In this document: positions 31,860 through 45,062 of the stretch, in pieces
How the letters are laid out: every line of letters begins with the position of its first letter
How positions within the stretch are numbered: the first letter of the stretch is position 1
NCBI GenBank assembly: GCA_959347315.1
Contig: OY365814.1
Span: 3,089,661-3,153,660 of the forward strand
Length of the DNA: 64,000 nucleotides
Direction: 5' to 3'
Source of the DNA: Bimastos eiseni
Taxonomy: Eukaryota > Annelida > Clitellata > Crassiclitellata > Lumbricidae
Notes under the pieces: generated by a model
The model's input: only the letters and a program-made list of their open reading frames with translations
Told to the model about the DNA's origin: nothing
Database searches by the model: none
Translations under genes and position numbers: made by a program

Positions 31860-33776
31860 ATAAGTCGTCAAGAGGCTCTCCATGTGGATCCGTCTGACAT
31901 TCGGAAACGTCTGATTGTTTTTCAATATCTTCCTATTTTCCATCTTCTACAAATGGCTGAATGGCCAAGATCTCACCTTCCCGCATATATTCGATTGAGA
32001 ATGGATAACTCATCTTAAAGTTCTCGTCCAATTTGGTGAAGGAATAGCTTTAAAGCCGAAATATGTGCATTAAAGATGTCGCGCTTTTTAATGGCCTTGG
32101 CCTGATAATTTTTATCTATGCGCTGCCAAGCTAATTTGAGAACGTGAGTCGATAATTGACAGCTCCGCTCTGCCTACATACATTTTTTCATTGCGGCGCT
32201 AGGTCATGCTATGGAAGATCGGAGCTGTCACATTCCATTTGGTCGCTTTGATGAGTGGATGAATTATAGTGGTATACGAGTTGCGGAAATACAGGGTGTC
32301 TCAACAAACAATACCCCACCAGAAGAAATTAAATTTCTCAACAACATACAGAGATACCTTTACCAAGCTTTGATGCATTTACATTAACACTGCCGGGTGA
32401 GGATATGCCATCAGTGGTTTTACCTAGGCCGATGGGCCACCAAGAGCGATACGCAAGGTGAACCGGCTCACCGGGTACTCCGAATATGGCTGGTCAACAG
32501 AGGTGCTGGAAGGACACCAGAAGGCGTATGAAGCATGTAGTTATACGACAGGCCCATCAGCCTCCTTAACCTACCCTACCCTATCTCCTTACCTCCTTCT
32601 TCTAACTGTACTTCTTCATTGCTGTGGGTTGTATTATTGCCTATTCATTCAAACACAGGCGTTGAGCTGTTACTCTAGGCCTGGCTATACGTACTAATTG
32701 TGAATGCTTATGGAGGCTCATTCAGAAACAGTAAACGCCATTGTCCGAATATGTTTGAAGTGATGGACGCCACAATGCCTTTACATGATATCTTCCGAAC
32801 TATGGCGAATTGCTTGATGGATGATTCCAATTATGACGACAAAGGAGACGGTAGACACGATAAAACAGGGTTTGAAACTTCTTCAAATAGAGAATAGATG
32901 ATATAGGTGACAGAATCAAGTGGTGAAGAAGAATTACTGTGCTTGTGTTGTTATGAATAACTCAGTTGAGATTCCCAGTTTGGCTTGAAAGGAGAGATCA
33001 TTGATATCTGTCGCATCTTTTTAGCACTCTGACCATTGCATACGGTAGAGGAAAACACAATTATTTTGTCATGCCTTTAAAAAATGGAGAATTAGCTTTC
33101 GAATTATGAATATACAGGATGGCTCACTAAAATTGCTTCGCTGGACTAAATGCAATTTATCAGCAATCAATGGAGATCACCTTGTCGCAATTTTAGTATA
33201 TACAGCAGAAAGAGTTTTGAACAACCCTTGACACTTTAACAAAAATATGACAGTGCTTCACAAATGTCAGCTGTTGAATATATTTAAATTCTATTCCGTA
33301 TTTCAAATTTTTGCAATCACTTATACTTTCAATGTAAAATAGCATCGTCGTCCATTAAGAATTCAGAATTCTGACAAACAGTTAATCACAAAACATGTTC
33401 GAAGTATCCAACCCAACTTTCACAAATTCCCGAAACCTGTGTAATGCTCTGTGCGGCTTTCTTGATCGAGTCGCTGAAGAATTAAATAGACTAGTGTCGC
33501 ATTTCGCCAAAAGCTCACAGGACCATGATCTTCATGATTACACTAACACTTTGGTTTTACAGCACTTCAGAAAACATCTCGCCATATGAAACAACATGAT
33601 CTGTTTCAACCTAAAGGTTAAAATGTCAAAGAAATACTTTTACCTCAATATATAAAGCCACTGGATAAATTCTGTAATTCAGTTTAAAGGTTAAAACAGC
33701 AAGTTAACAACGGGCAATGAAGAACTTTCATCAGCGCTTCTTCCCTGGAAAGACAAACCTCTGCGGACCAATTTCA
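31860..33776. other. upstream of gene A; no gene recognised
   Basis: The first few hundred bases should hold the 5' UTR and promoter of gene A (read leftwards); no motif stands out. The strings ATACAGGGTGTCTCAAC (near 32287) and ATACAGGATGGCTCAC (near 33112) resemble IS630/mariner ends but are not inverted. Short plus-strand frames at 32458-32697, 32700-32897 and 33395-33589 match nothing recognised and may be fragments of one decayed transposon ORF. Confidence 0.35.
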
Positions 33777-34004
33777 CTGCTGTTTCATCTTACTTATAGC
33801 TTGTATCTAGACCCCCGTGGATTATGCGATTGTTTTTCGTAAATTATGCGAAAAATTGCATAGTCGCATAATCGCAGAAACAACGCATCCTAGTCATCAA
33901 AAATTACATGTATATCGTCTGGTCGGTAAACCATAGCCCCATATGCTGATAATAGCCTGGACAAGCCAATTATAGTTCACACTGACCGAAATTTCCGAAC
34001 TTTA
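33777..34004. repeat. 228-bp dispersed repeat, copy 1
   Basis: Over 90 per cent identical to 35911-36139 in direct orientation. The interior has complementary segments (GATTATGCGATT and GCATAATCGCA) that can form an imperfect hairpin. Non-coding. Confidence 0.85.
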
Positions 34005-35910
34005 TGCAGCTGAGTCAAAAGAACAGTTAATGCAAGTACGAACACAAGACTCTTTGCTCCATGGTCTGTTTGGTCGTCTTCCGGGAGAAGGATACCAGTG
34101 GAGATTAGGCAATCACAAAGCCTGAAATTATTTTTAAAAGGCATAAATCTATTACTCTTATCATTCTTTTATATAAGTTGTCAACATTAACAGTCTACTT
34201 GCTTCGATCATAGCCAGCATTGTGCACTATCTGCCGACCTCGTTAATTCAATGTTTAGTTATGTTATTAGTTAAGCACTCTCTAAGATTATCTGAATAAT
34301 AAGGACTAATCTGCGTCCACCAGGAGATAATGTCTCACGGATACATTGAAGCTAGGATGCTACTTGGGTTGCCCTATTAAGTGTGTCATTCGATCCCTTA
34401 ACGCTTCCTACTTTTTCATAGACCATGAAATCTGTATCCTGAATCATTATATACATTAATATGAAATTAATTTTCATGATACTTTCATGAATTTTGTGGC
34501 GTACTCCGGTTGGGGTCAGCATCGGGCGTTCCCGTGTCAGCAACAGTTTTGGCGAACGCCCTGGGAAAACTTTGAATTCCTTCCCATCTTCTCCTAGTAA
34601 CTAGGAAGGCCGAGCTCCGAGGTTTTCCATTTTTTTAATCGTCCGCGGAGTAGGTTCTGCCCAGTCTGGAGCAGGGTTTCGAGACTGTTACGAATTCGAA
34701 AGTCATTAGGCTAAAGACGTAATCAATCGTTGTTCGACAAATATTCTTTATTATTAAAGTGGAGCATCAGTGAACAGTCAAAATGACCACAACGAATCAG
34801 CCTAGTTTTTTGTCCTTCACTCGAGACTCCCTTATACATGTATAGCCGCAGGGAACTCCCAAAGGAAGCGATAAATGCTTTCCCATGAGCCAAAATGCCA
34901 AGGATGAAGGGGGCGAATCCAAAATGCTACCCCTCGAATATCTAAGCGAAGATTTGCCATCACAAATAAAAAGAGTGTGTCTAACATTGTTAGCATTTAC
35001 TTTGCTATTAGCATCTGCAGTATATCAATCCGGACAAATATATAATTTTTTTGCTGTCTGAAACGCATTAACATATTATACGGTCGTGCAGTGGGCCATC
35101 GCATCGGACATTCGGATAAAATTAACACCCGTTTTGATGTTCCATTTTTCAACAACATCCTCTCGTGGTCGTCCATTGAAGACACAGGTGAAGATGGAAT
35201 GATCATCCAATTATGAACAGGCTGAGGAGGTCTAGCCGTGTGGTAATATTTTCCAATTGATTCAAAATGGCGGTCTGGTTGATACTATTCTTACCGCCCA
35301 AACCTTTCGAGGCCATTCCTAAAGGCTTTCGTTCTGGTAGTAATAATTATTCATTGTTCACGTTTATTATTCTGGTCAGATGGCGTGTCATTAAATATAT
35401 TGATCGTTTTCAAGCCGCGGGACGCTGCAGTGGAGCGGAATGTTCTCTTCCTTCTACACATGAGATCAAATGACGACCTTGAACTCATCATCATCATCAT
35501 TCCTTGCACTCTAAGCACGGTGCAGAGCTAATGAACATAATGCATTCGTCGATATTAACATTCGCTGTTCCGTTACAATGGGAAATTATTTGGATGGTTT
35601 GAATGCCGTGAGTCGTTTTATTTACCGCTTATAATATTTTAAATAATATTGTATTTGCTGCTGAGTAACAAACAAACGAACAAGGTAGAACATGTAGAAT
35701 GCTGTTTGTTCAAATCGTCTCCAGGTTGTGCGCATTTTTTTATTCACTCAATACAGATCAGCCTAAATCATCCTTGTCCTTGTGAGCCTTGTCCGCCTGA
35801 GAGCTATAATGCTCTAATAATATTTTATTAGTGCAACATAGCTTTTAGGCGCAATGGACAGATTCCCGTTTTGCAATTGATCAAAACAAGACGACTCCAG
35901 CGGGAAAACT
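34005..35910. other. no gene recognised
   Basis: AT-rich sequence between the two repeat copies. No open frame with family resemblance and no clear repeat except a (CAT)n stretch near 35488. Confidence 0.35.
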
Positions 35911-36139
35911 TCACTGCTGTTTCATCTTATTTATATCCTGTATCTAGACCCCCGTGGATTATGCGATTGTTTTTCGTAAGTTATGCGAAAAATTTCATAG
36001 CCGCATAATCGCATAAACAACGCGTCCTAGTCATCAACAATTACATGTATATCGTCTGGTCGGTAAACCATAGCCCCATATGCTGATAATAGCCTGGACA
36101 AGCCAATTATAGTTCACACTGACCGAGATTTCAGAACTC
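35911..36139. repeat. 228-bp dispersed repeat, copy 2
   Basis: Direct-orientation partner of 33777-34004. Differences are scattered single substitutions. Confidence 0.85.
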
Positions 36140-36469
36140 TATGAAATAATTTGAGAAAACTTTCCAATAAAAAATGTATGTAGTTCCTAATTCACTCAAT
36201 ACCAGAGGTTTCTACAGGTATCCGTGGAGCAGACTGCTTCCAATTCTTGCTTGAAGGAAAAAACCTTCAGTGATCTTGGGGGATAAAAATTTAATTAAAT
36301 AACTAATTAAGTTACTGCTAAATAAATTATTGACTCAAGTCAGTTTAATCCTGATGCGACAGAACTACTATAGAAAAACCATTTTTTGCGAGAATTGTCT
36401 ATCGTGCGCGTAACACCGATAAAAAGATGGCAATGATCTTTCTGTAAGCCAATCATATTATGTAGGCCT

Positions 36470-37800
36470 ACTGCAACTTATGTCGATCATGAAGGTCTTG
36501 ATAATATGATAAAGACAGGTGATTGTCAAAACCGTTGGCAGGGTTTTCTCTGGTAATAAGCAATCTTTTGTTCTGTAGACGGTACAAGAATGCGGCTTTG
36601 TGAATTGATTCTTGATTCATCGAGAGCAGCAACAATAGACACATTGACGAAGTAAGAAAAAAGATGCTCATGATGGATGAAGAGGTAATTCATCCTATGG
36701 GTGAATTAGAGACGAGAGATTATGCGTTCCTGGCCAGTACTGGATGAAATAGGCCTATGCATGCACCTGTGAGACAGATTCGACGATGACACATTGTTGA
36801 TAATGATGTCATTATTTGCTACCAGCAGCCTCAAAAGAGGATCACGTAGGACCTATCACAGTCAATGACATCGTGCAACTCATTCAGATCTGCAGACTCA
36901 ATCCCGATGTCGTGGTGCTTGAGTACGATGACTTGTGCAGTGTGTAAGCAGCAAGATACCACAAATACACAATACTCTTTGCCACAGTCGAAAAACTTAC
37001 TACACTTACTGCAGAAAGACTAATCGCAGGAAATGCTGATGATACTCGTGACGAAGAGATATACCTAACTGGTAACGAAGAAACCAACGATGGAAACGAA
37101 TTGAGACAATGGAATTAAATGACCACATAAATCTTCTATAGCCTCCGTCATCTGAATATCCTTCTAGCATTTTACAGTTGAATTGGATCTTAGTCACCTT
37201 GCCAGTAACCAGCTGTTCCTTGATACATTAGGCTAAACATCGTCAAAAGTCACCAACGGTCAACCAGGTGCAATGATTGGATGAATGCACAATATAAAAT
37301 TATTTCAGCCGAAAATGACTTCTTGTCCTCAATGAAGAATTACATCATCATTGCTATGTTTGCAAGATCGAGGAACCAATTTAAACGACATCTGATCACT
37401 CTCTGCAGATTCTAGAAAGTTACTCAAATTGCTTAGCTAGTATAATGATAGGCCTATGATACCAAGATGTGTCAGTTATTTCTGTTCACCATATGGCATC
37501 GTCATTGGGCTAATCTGAGAATGATCACTTTCATGCATCTATGTATTTTAGTTAAGCAACTTTATTTAAAAAAAATTAATATTTCTATTGTAGCAATGTT
37601 ACGTACACAAAAGCAATGCTACTTACTGCTTTATGTAACATTACAACAGTATTTTGGTTAAGTATCATGACTATTGCAATTTTCTAGATGACGCAATGTT
37701 TACAATTGTGAATAGTCGTAAACTGTTGCAATAATTACTCATTATCAATGAAACAACTTGCGTTTACTTAGGTGTCCGTCATCGACTCTTAGCCTTGGTA
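36470..37800 (-). mobile_element. dispersed repeat, copy 2, inverted relative to 7.4-8.5 kb
   Basis: Homologous in reverse complement to 7430-8500. This copy has an extra block of about 270 bases (37330-37600) and an extra 36880-37100 segment with an open, charged plus-strand frame (LTAERLIAGNADDTRDEEI). The latter may be transposase sequence lost from copy 1. The superfamily is undetermined. Confidence 0.55.
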
Positions 37801-37809
37801 GGGGGAATT

Positions 37810-38560
37810 TTGCACCCATCACCATGGGTGGGATAGAAGACCCTACTCACTACAGATCAGCCTAGGTCCTTGTGAGCAGATGCAGCTACTGCAGATATTA
37901 TCTGCAGTATAATAAGTAGCATTTTCTTTTCGATATCGGAAGGCATGCAGTTCCTTTGAAATACAATGAATGTCCTCGTCTCTTCCCTGGACAAATGCAC
38001 ATAAAAATATATGGTAGGTTATTTAGGTTGTAAACATGCGAACCTTTTATCTAACCGAAATGCCGTATGTAATTATTCCTAATCCCCCGACTGCGACCGT
38101 CACTCAGGCGCGTTGTAGGCATACTTACAGCGCGCCATGAGAAGTTGGTGACTTGATAGAGCTAAGCCTTTCTGTAGCGCCATACAATTTTAAGTTTACG
38201 ATTCCAATATTGCCAGAGTTGTATGGCCTCGAGGCAGTGTCTCGATCTTGAAACGTCTCGAGACAGTTTTTTAGTGTCTCGGTCTCGGAAGCCTGCTGTC
38301 TCGGTCTCGAGGTAGTGTCTCGAATTTTTAGAAACTGTCTTGAAGTGAAAGTGGCACTATGCGTCATGTACAACAATGCAGCTCCCGCAGACAATTCTAT
38401 AAGTCGTCGATGATGTCATAAATTGCCCGTTTTTCTCTTATAATGTTGTTCAAGCAGCATGTGGATGCAATGTTCAACGCATTTCATAAAAAGTTGTAAG
38501 GTTAACTGACATTATATCGACCCGGGTGATTCAGCTAGTATAATATAATGTAGGGGCCTA
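37810..38560. other. non-coding, with GTCTCGG-rich stretch
   Basis: Between 38220 and 38340 the string (A/T)GTCTCGG/A recurs about eight times, giving complementary GTCTCGAG and CTCGAGAC segments that could fold. It may be the end of a hAT-type element. No gene seen. Confidence 0.35.
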
Positions 38561-38574
38561 ATATGAGGGATCTA

Positions 38575-39720
38575 TGAAAATTATTCTGTTAAACTGGTGG
38601 CTGGAATGATGAAACGAATCATGCTTAAATAGAAGCTGGATGGATGTGAGAATTCTACTTGTCGTGGATCCTTTGAAGTCGAAATCTTTTTGTCATTCTC
38701 GCTTCCGATTAAACGGCGTTATTTTTCACCAATCCAGGTTCCATTTAAGCATAATTCTTTACGGTAATCCAGCTGCCAACTAGGCATTATTCTCTTCATC
38801 AATCCATCTCCCAGTTTAACAGTAAACTTTTCAAGTTAAAAGTGATTCTTTTCACCGTTCCCTATTCTACTACTGCCACCCACGAATCTCAATCTGATTT
38901 GCAATGGGGAATAATTTACGACAATAAAGTAGCAGATTGCCATTACATTGCATTAGAGATCTGCGACAAAATGTCCTGCGCCTAAACGTCCTGCTTCGTA
39001 CAAAACAGATGCATAAAATAATGTTTAATGAGGTGTTTGAAGCCATCGCACAATGGGCATTGAACAATATTAATCGTGTTTAGTTAGAAGTTGGATTGAT
39101 AAAAGTGCCATGGTTTAGGCAAAGCCGGCTTCATGAAAAGAATCATATTTAAGTGTAAACGAGATTGACGAAAATAATCATGTTTAAGGCGAAGCTGGGT
39201 TGATGAAGATGATCATGGTTAGGAAGAAAGTGATGGTTAACATAATCGTACTAAACCAGAAGTGGGATCGATGAGAAAATTAATTATGTTTAGTTAGAAG
39301 CTGGACTGATGGAAAAAATCATGCTTAAAGCGATGATTGATGAAAAGAATCATATTTGAGCACAAATGGGATTGATGAAAATAACGATGCTTAAGTAGAA
39401 AGGGGATTGATGACAAGAATCCTGCTAAAGGCGAAGCTGGATTTATGAAAGAACAATGTTTGAGTATAAACGGTATTTTGAAAATGGGATCTATGAGAAA
39501 ATTGGTGAATTAGAAGCTGGATTGATAAAAAGAATCATGCCTAAGGCGAGGTTAGATTGATATAAAAAAGAGGATATAATGGGAGCGAGGAAATTGAAAA
39601 TATTTTAATTTTAAATTGAATACGATTCTTTTCATGAATTCAGATTCTCTTTGAACATGATTCCTTTCATCAATCCCGTTTATACTCAAACATGATTCCA
39701 TTAACGTGCATAAAATAAAC
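38575..39720. repeat. 35-bp-family minisatellite, main array, both orientations
   Basis: About 20 degenerate units of 30-38 bases, consensus AGAAGCTGGATTGATGAAAA followed by GAATCATGCTTAAGG. Units at 38580-38660 and 39080-39590 read forwards; units at 38690-38850 and 39600-39720 read as the complement. The two orientations could fold into long imperfect hairpins. Divergence of 10-30 per cent between units indicates age. Confidence 0.8.
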
Positions 39721-39827
39721 AATGTCTTTATCATCATAGCACATTTATTTAGCACCTCCATCTTATACCCATGCACATATTGATGACATTTGTGAGCTTA
39801 TGAGCCACTTACGTTTGTCATCTAGGG

Positions 39828-39905
39828 GTAAAACTCGAACCCGTACTCTCTGCTCTACAAGCCAAGCGCTCTACCCAATCGGCGACCGTGCCCCAAACGT
39901 GTGAT
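39828..39905 (-). ncRNA. tRNA-like sequence (probable tRNA-derived SINE head)
   Basis: The minus strand contains GGGGCACGGTCGCCGATTGG, TAGAGCGCTTGG (A-box like) and GGGTTCGAG (B-box). The anticodon-loop position reads CTTGTAG, but the anticodon stem does not pair, so this is not a functional tRNA. A SINE or tRNA pseudogene is the likely meaning. The 3' body was not delimited. Confidence 0.45.
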
Positions 39906-40004
39906 GACTTGCATGTAGTACGTTCAAATAAGAAATGGGGTGACGTCAACTCAGAAAGAAATATGACACCCTAAACAATCTTATTGTCCTGGTGATATTG
40001 TCCG

Positions 40005-40246
40005 GGTCATATTGTCTAGGAAGAGATTGTCCGGAGGATATTGTCCGCGGAAAGATTGTCCGGGGATATTACGCGGGGAGAGATTGTCCGGGGAAAATTC
40101 TCATAGGGAATATTGTCCGGTGGATATGCCCAGGTGATATTGTACTGATACCCATGAGCTAGTACAATCCTGGGCACGGATAAGCTAATTTGCGGGCCAT
40201 CCACTCCAAGAGGCTAGCGCTGGTGAAAATATGCGGGAAAAGGTAC
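40005..40246. repeat. ATTGTCCGG short tandem repeat leading into dispersed repeat copy 2
   Basis: GATTGTCCGG or ATATTGTCCGG recurs about seven times between 40010 and 40120. From about 40095 the sequence aligns with the 14147-14320 part of repeat copy 1. Confidence 0.75.
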
Positions 40247-41085
40247 ATAGGGTGGGCCAACAAAAGTAGCCCCTACGGATTTTTGTTAATATTTCATGCA
40301 AAAGTTGGAAATATTAAATGACATTTTACATGCTACAAGTCAATTTATATTTACATGTAACTGCAAAAATTGAATAAAATATTTGAAACATAAAAAAAAT
40401 TATATCACTTTTAATGAGTGCAACCACTGATTTTTGACGGTCAAAAAACATTCAACGCCTCAAAAAATATTAAAAAGCGAATTTATGAAGTCACATTTCA
40501 AGCAGTTGTATTAAAATACGCTTCATAATTATTATTATTGAGAAAAGACACTGAATATTATCGCATATGGAAGTAATTTGACGTCATCTAGCAAGCAGTC
40601 GATTTAATTTTGTGAATAAAAATTTTGCAATCAATCATTTTATGGTAGCATTTGTAACTATAAAACATGAGCAAGGTGTCCATGAAAGAAAAAATGCGTA
40701 TACAGACACTTCATGAATCATGAGCATGATATTGGAGCCAAAGCTGTAATCAATGCTTACTCTGATATCACTGGAGTTGAGCACTTACAAAAATATGCGG
40801 ACGCATCGATGATATGATTATTTGTTTTATAACAATTACTTAGGATATGACGTATTAAAATCGTTTTTGTAACTTTTGCTGGGTCGAATATCTATTGACT
40901 GTCAATAATCAGTGGTTGCACTCACTATGGCGATATTTCTGTGAGACATATTTTAGTCAAATTTGGCTTTTATATGTAAATATGAATTGGCTTAGCGCCT
41001 ATAAAATTTCATTTACTAATCTTTTCTTTTGGCCAAAATATTAGCAAAAAACCTGAGTGGGTTACATTTTAACGGCCCACCCTGC
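40247..41085. mobile_element. mariner/IS630-like element inserted in dispersed repeat copy 2
   Basis: The ends AGGGTGGGCC (40249) and GGCCCACCCT (41074-41083) are inverted. The sequence is absent from the aligned copy at 14.3 kb, which defines it as an insertion. A short frame from ATG 40667 begins MSKVSMKEKMRIQTLHES and, after a frameshift, HDIGAKAVINAY. This resembles the N-terminal helix-turn-helix of IS630/Tc1-mariner transposases. The catalytic part is missing. Target duplication is unclear. Confidence 0.7.
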
Positions 41086-41660
41086 ACATCTGCGGCCCAA
41101 TATAGAAAATGCGAAACATTAACGTCAATTATTATACATCGAGGCCAACCTGTATGTTCATGTGGTCATGTTAATAGCACAGTTAATTTAATGGATATTC
41201 ATCCGAGAAGAAAACAGTAGGCTGCGTGAACGAATGAATGAAGCCATATTTGCAGCGAAGTGCAGTTAAGCTTATCGATCCATTTTCATTAGACGTAGTG
41301 TATGCGATGGTTGCCAAGCAATTTATTGAGAATGCCTCACAAATGATGAGCTTCATGATAAATTCATCATAACGGAATTCTATCTGTTGGATAGTGTAAT
41401 TGTAGGCCTGCCTGTCTTGTTACACAAACAATGGTGATGTGCATATCATAAAACACTTATAATTATTTCATATAGGCACTTAGTGTCTACATTATAATCA
41501 ACTTGCTGAATCATCCGGCGTTGCCCTGATCGAACTAATGTAAGGTAGCCTTACAATTGTGAAATATGTTGAACATTGCTTGATTTGACTCAGCGCTCGT
41601 GAACAAGATCCCACTAGGTTTGTTCTCGGGTGGTAATCAGTTTTCGTTTAGCGATGCCCG
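41086..41660. repeat. dispersed repeat copy 2, right part
   Basis: Aligns with about 14325-14850, for example GTAGGCTGCGTGAACGAATG. No coding capacity. From 41660 to 42100 the sequence is unassigned. Confidence 0.8.
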
Positions 41661-44600
41661 GATCGAAATAACTTAAGGCAGCCTTACAAATCTAAAATGT
41701 GTTGAACATGGTCTCCCCATGCTAGCTAGCGATTTATGACACCGTCGGCAACTCATAGAATTGTCCGCATTATTACCTTTGTCAATAAGATATCATCTAT
41801 TTCAAAATACTGCTACGTACGCAAACTAATTAATCTTTGGTTCTTGAACGGCGTTAAAAATGGAGTGAGTTTAATTTGGCTCAATTCGCAACTTCAGGAG
41901 TAAAATTTTAAGGGAATGGGTAAGGTTTTGTGCTTGCGAACCCCTCTGTATTCGTTATGGGATGGTAGGAAGTATTCGTAACAAATTTTGGGGACAATCG
42001 GTCTAGTGGATCAAAAGTTGATTTGGATAAGAGGAACATAGTTAGATGCATAGTTACATCCTAGACTTTTTAACGTTAACAATATTTCATTTTTAAAAAT
42101 CACAACAATTATTATTATTATTATATCGTTATTAATAAATTTGTAACGCGCACAAGGTCACGACTAAATGTGAATCTGAGGCGCGGATAGTCATTAGCCA
42201 GGAGAAGATGCAATCAGATTTCCAAATCCTTGAAAGCCAAAGAGAAATAGTGAGTTTTGAGTCGCTTTTTTAAGGAATGAAGTGAATTTGAGCTACGAAG
42301 AGAGAGTGGCAGTCGATTCCATTCCCTGGGAGCAGAGACTTGAAATGCACGAGAGCCCATAACTGTTCTGCATCGTGGATCAACTAAAAGACCTGTACTT
42401 GATGATCGTAAGCAACGAGGAGGAATGTAAGGAGTTAGTAGAGCATGAATATAGGTAGGTGTACTGGTGATGATGGCTTTGTAGGTCAAACACGCTAACT
42501 TAAATTTGATTCTGAATTCAACAGGGAGCCAATGCAGCTGGTGGAGCAGGGCAGAGGAGCATGTTGGTAGTGGGACACGCAGCACTACTCGAGCTAACGT
42601 ATTTTGGATACGTTGATGCCTTTTGAGTTCAAGGTCTGAGAGACCGACAAAAGGTGAATTAGCATAATCGAGGCGAGAGGAGACAAGTGAGCAGGCTAAA
42701 GTCTCAGACATATTTTGGGTTAGAGCCGACCTTATGTGACGTATTGCCCTGATGTGGTAGAAACAAGATATACAAAGGCCTGTTATGTGAGATCGAAATG
42801 TGAGCTTGCTGTCGAGGGTAACCCCAAGTGTTTTGACAGAGTCTGAAAGCGACACAGCAGTGCCCGCCAGTTCAATGCTAGAGAGCATATGGAAAGAACG
42901 CAGGCGTTGACATGAGCCAAATACAATTGCTTCAGACTTGTCTGGGTTTATGGCCAAACCATTGAAACAGAACCATGTATATATGGATGAGAGGCATTCT
43001 TCCAGTTTTAGTTTACCAGACTGATCAGTGTGTGACAGAGCAATATGGAACTGAGTATCATCTGCATACTGTTGTAATTGAATTCCAAAGTGCTTAGCTA
43101 TACGACTGATTGGGGAAGTAAAGACTGTAAATAATAAAGAGCTGAGGACAGATCCTTGTGGCACTCCAGCAGTGCAAAGTGTGGGCTCCGACCGAGCAGA
43201 TCCAATGCCCACCTGCTGATTGCGGTCAACCAGGTATGAAGCTATCCAGTGTAAGGCAGTCCCAGAGACACCAAAGCATTTTGCAAGTCTTGCAAGGAGT
43301 AACTGGTGGTCTACAGTGTCAAAGGCTGCACTAAGGTCAAGACACACAGAGAGGCAGGCTTTACCATTGTCAATAGATGAGAAGATGTTATCCAGTGTAG
43401 AGACAAGAGCAGTTTCCGTGGAGTAGCCTTCGCGATATGCTGACTGGTAGGGACTGAAATTGGAAGAGGAAGTAATGTGTCTCTAGATACGCATAAGAAA
43501 AAGACGTTTAAGGATCTTGGAAATGTAAATAAGGTTGGAGATAGGTCTGAAGTTAGACAAATTTCTGAAGCATGAAGGAAGGCAGCCTTCAACAAAAGAT
43601 AGGTTGGCCAATTGTGCATTGAGGTGAGAGAATACATCAGAACAAGAGACGATGAGTGATGTAGGTATGAAGTCCAATGGTGGATGATTTAGAAACCATG
43701 CTATTGAGAAGATAAAAGACTTCAAAGAATGTGACAGGCGGTATGTCATCGAAGGCAGGGCCGGAGAATTCGGAGTCGAGCAGCAGGTCACTCCACACTA
43801 AATTAGCAGCACATCTAGCAATTTTACATTTAAGATCAATAAGTTTGTTTTAAAAAAAATGCAGAAAAATTTGCACACAGAGTCTGATTTTCTGTGTCTG
43901 AGCATTGGCCGTTGTTTCTATCCTTTGTGTGAAGAAGACGCTGAGCGATGCGCCATCGGTCCCGAGGATTATCAGCACTTTCAAGTTGACTGCAGAAATA
44001 CGAGCTTCGTGAATCGTTTATGAGTTTATTCGTTACATGGCAGTGTCGACGATAACACTGCCTATCCTCATCAAGTCCAGAATGTTTCCACTTTCTTTCA
44101 AGTCGACGACGTTTCTTCTTCGCACGGGATGCTTCAGATGAGAGCCATCTAGTAATAGGTTTAGATGGTCGCCTGTAGCAAGTCTGAATCGGAGCGAGTT
44201 TGTCCAATAACTGTTGTGTTCATTTGTTCGGCAAAATCGTTTGCACTGCTTGCAGGAGCTGTGAATAGGTCTGAGTCAATTAAGAAGTCACTGAGTATTA
44301 AAGGGTCTATTGGTTCGATGTTTCGGAATACATGACGCACTGGTTGGCGATGAATGGAAGTCATTATTTTATAAAGTACTAATTTGTGATCCCATATAAG
44401 ACCAGCATCGTTCACGTGCGAGTCATAGACTGTTGTTCGATCATCTGCTGCTAGAACGTCTAAGATGTTATCTCCTCGGGTAGGGATTTCAACATACTGG
44501 CGGAGACCGTAGGTATCGAAGGTATCGGCCAGCATGCTATTCATTCGACCTCCAGATCCAGGGCAATTAAGATCTCCACAGAGCACAAGTTTTTCACCAG

Positions 44601-45062
44601 CCTCAACACAAATGGATGAAATTAGGTTGGCGAGGTCGTTGTAGAAATCTCCTATTGTACCTGGTGGGCGGTAGATGTTTCCAATAGTTATAGATGAAGA
44701 TGATCTGCCCAATCGAACTAGTTGAAGTTCGTACGAGGAAGTGCAGAGCCTTGAGGATTGAGGATGTACGCTGACCTCTAACGTGGACCTGTAGATAAGA
44801 GCGAGACCCCCGCCAGACACTGAGCGACCTGAGGATCCATTCCGATGAACATGGAGAACAGAGAAGCGATGTCACGCTTGATACAATCAAGAGTGTCAGC
44901 ACAGATCCACGTTTCGCATAGTGACAATGTGTCCAACCTCTCGTCTCTGATGAGGTCATGTATGATGGCTGAGCGACAAATGGCTGAACGGATGTTGAAG
45001 CTACCAAAGTTTATAGACGATGGTTTCAATGTAGGCTTATTAGACTGGATTTTGCGGGAGAG

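Noticed and set aside
32283..33130. Transposon bounded by ACAGGGTGTCTCAAC and ACAGGATGGCTCAC
   Set aside because: The two ends are in the same orientation, not inverted, and no target duplication is evident.
39080..39590. CRISPR-like array of about 35-bp repeats
   Set aside because: Units are degenerate, contiguous without unique spacers, present in both orientations and in a eukaryotic genome.
39828..39905. Functional tRNA-Thr gene
   Set aside because: The B-box and loop are present, but the anticodon stem does not pair; more likely a SINE head or pseudogene.
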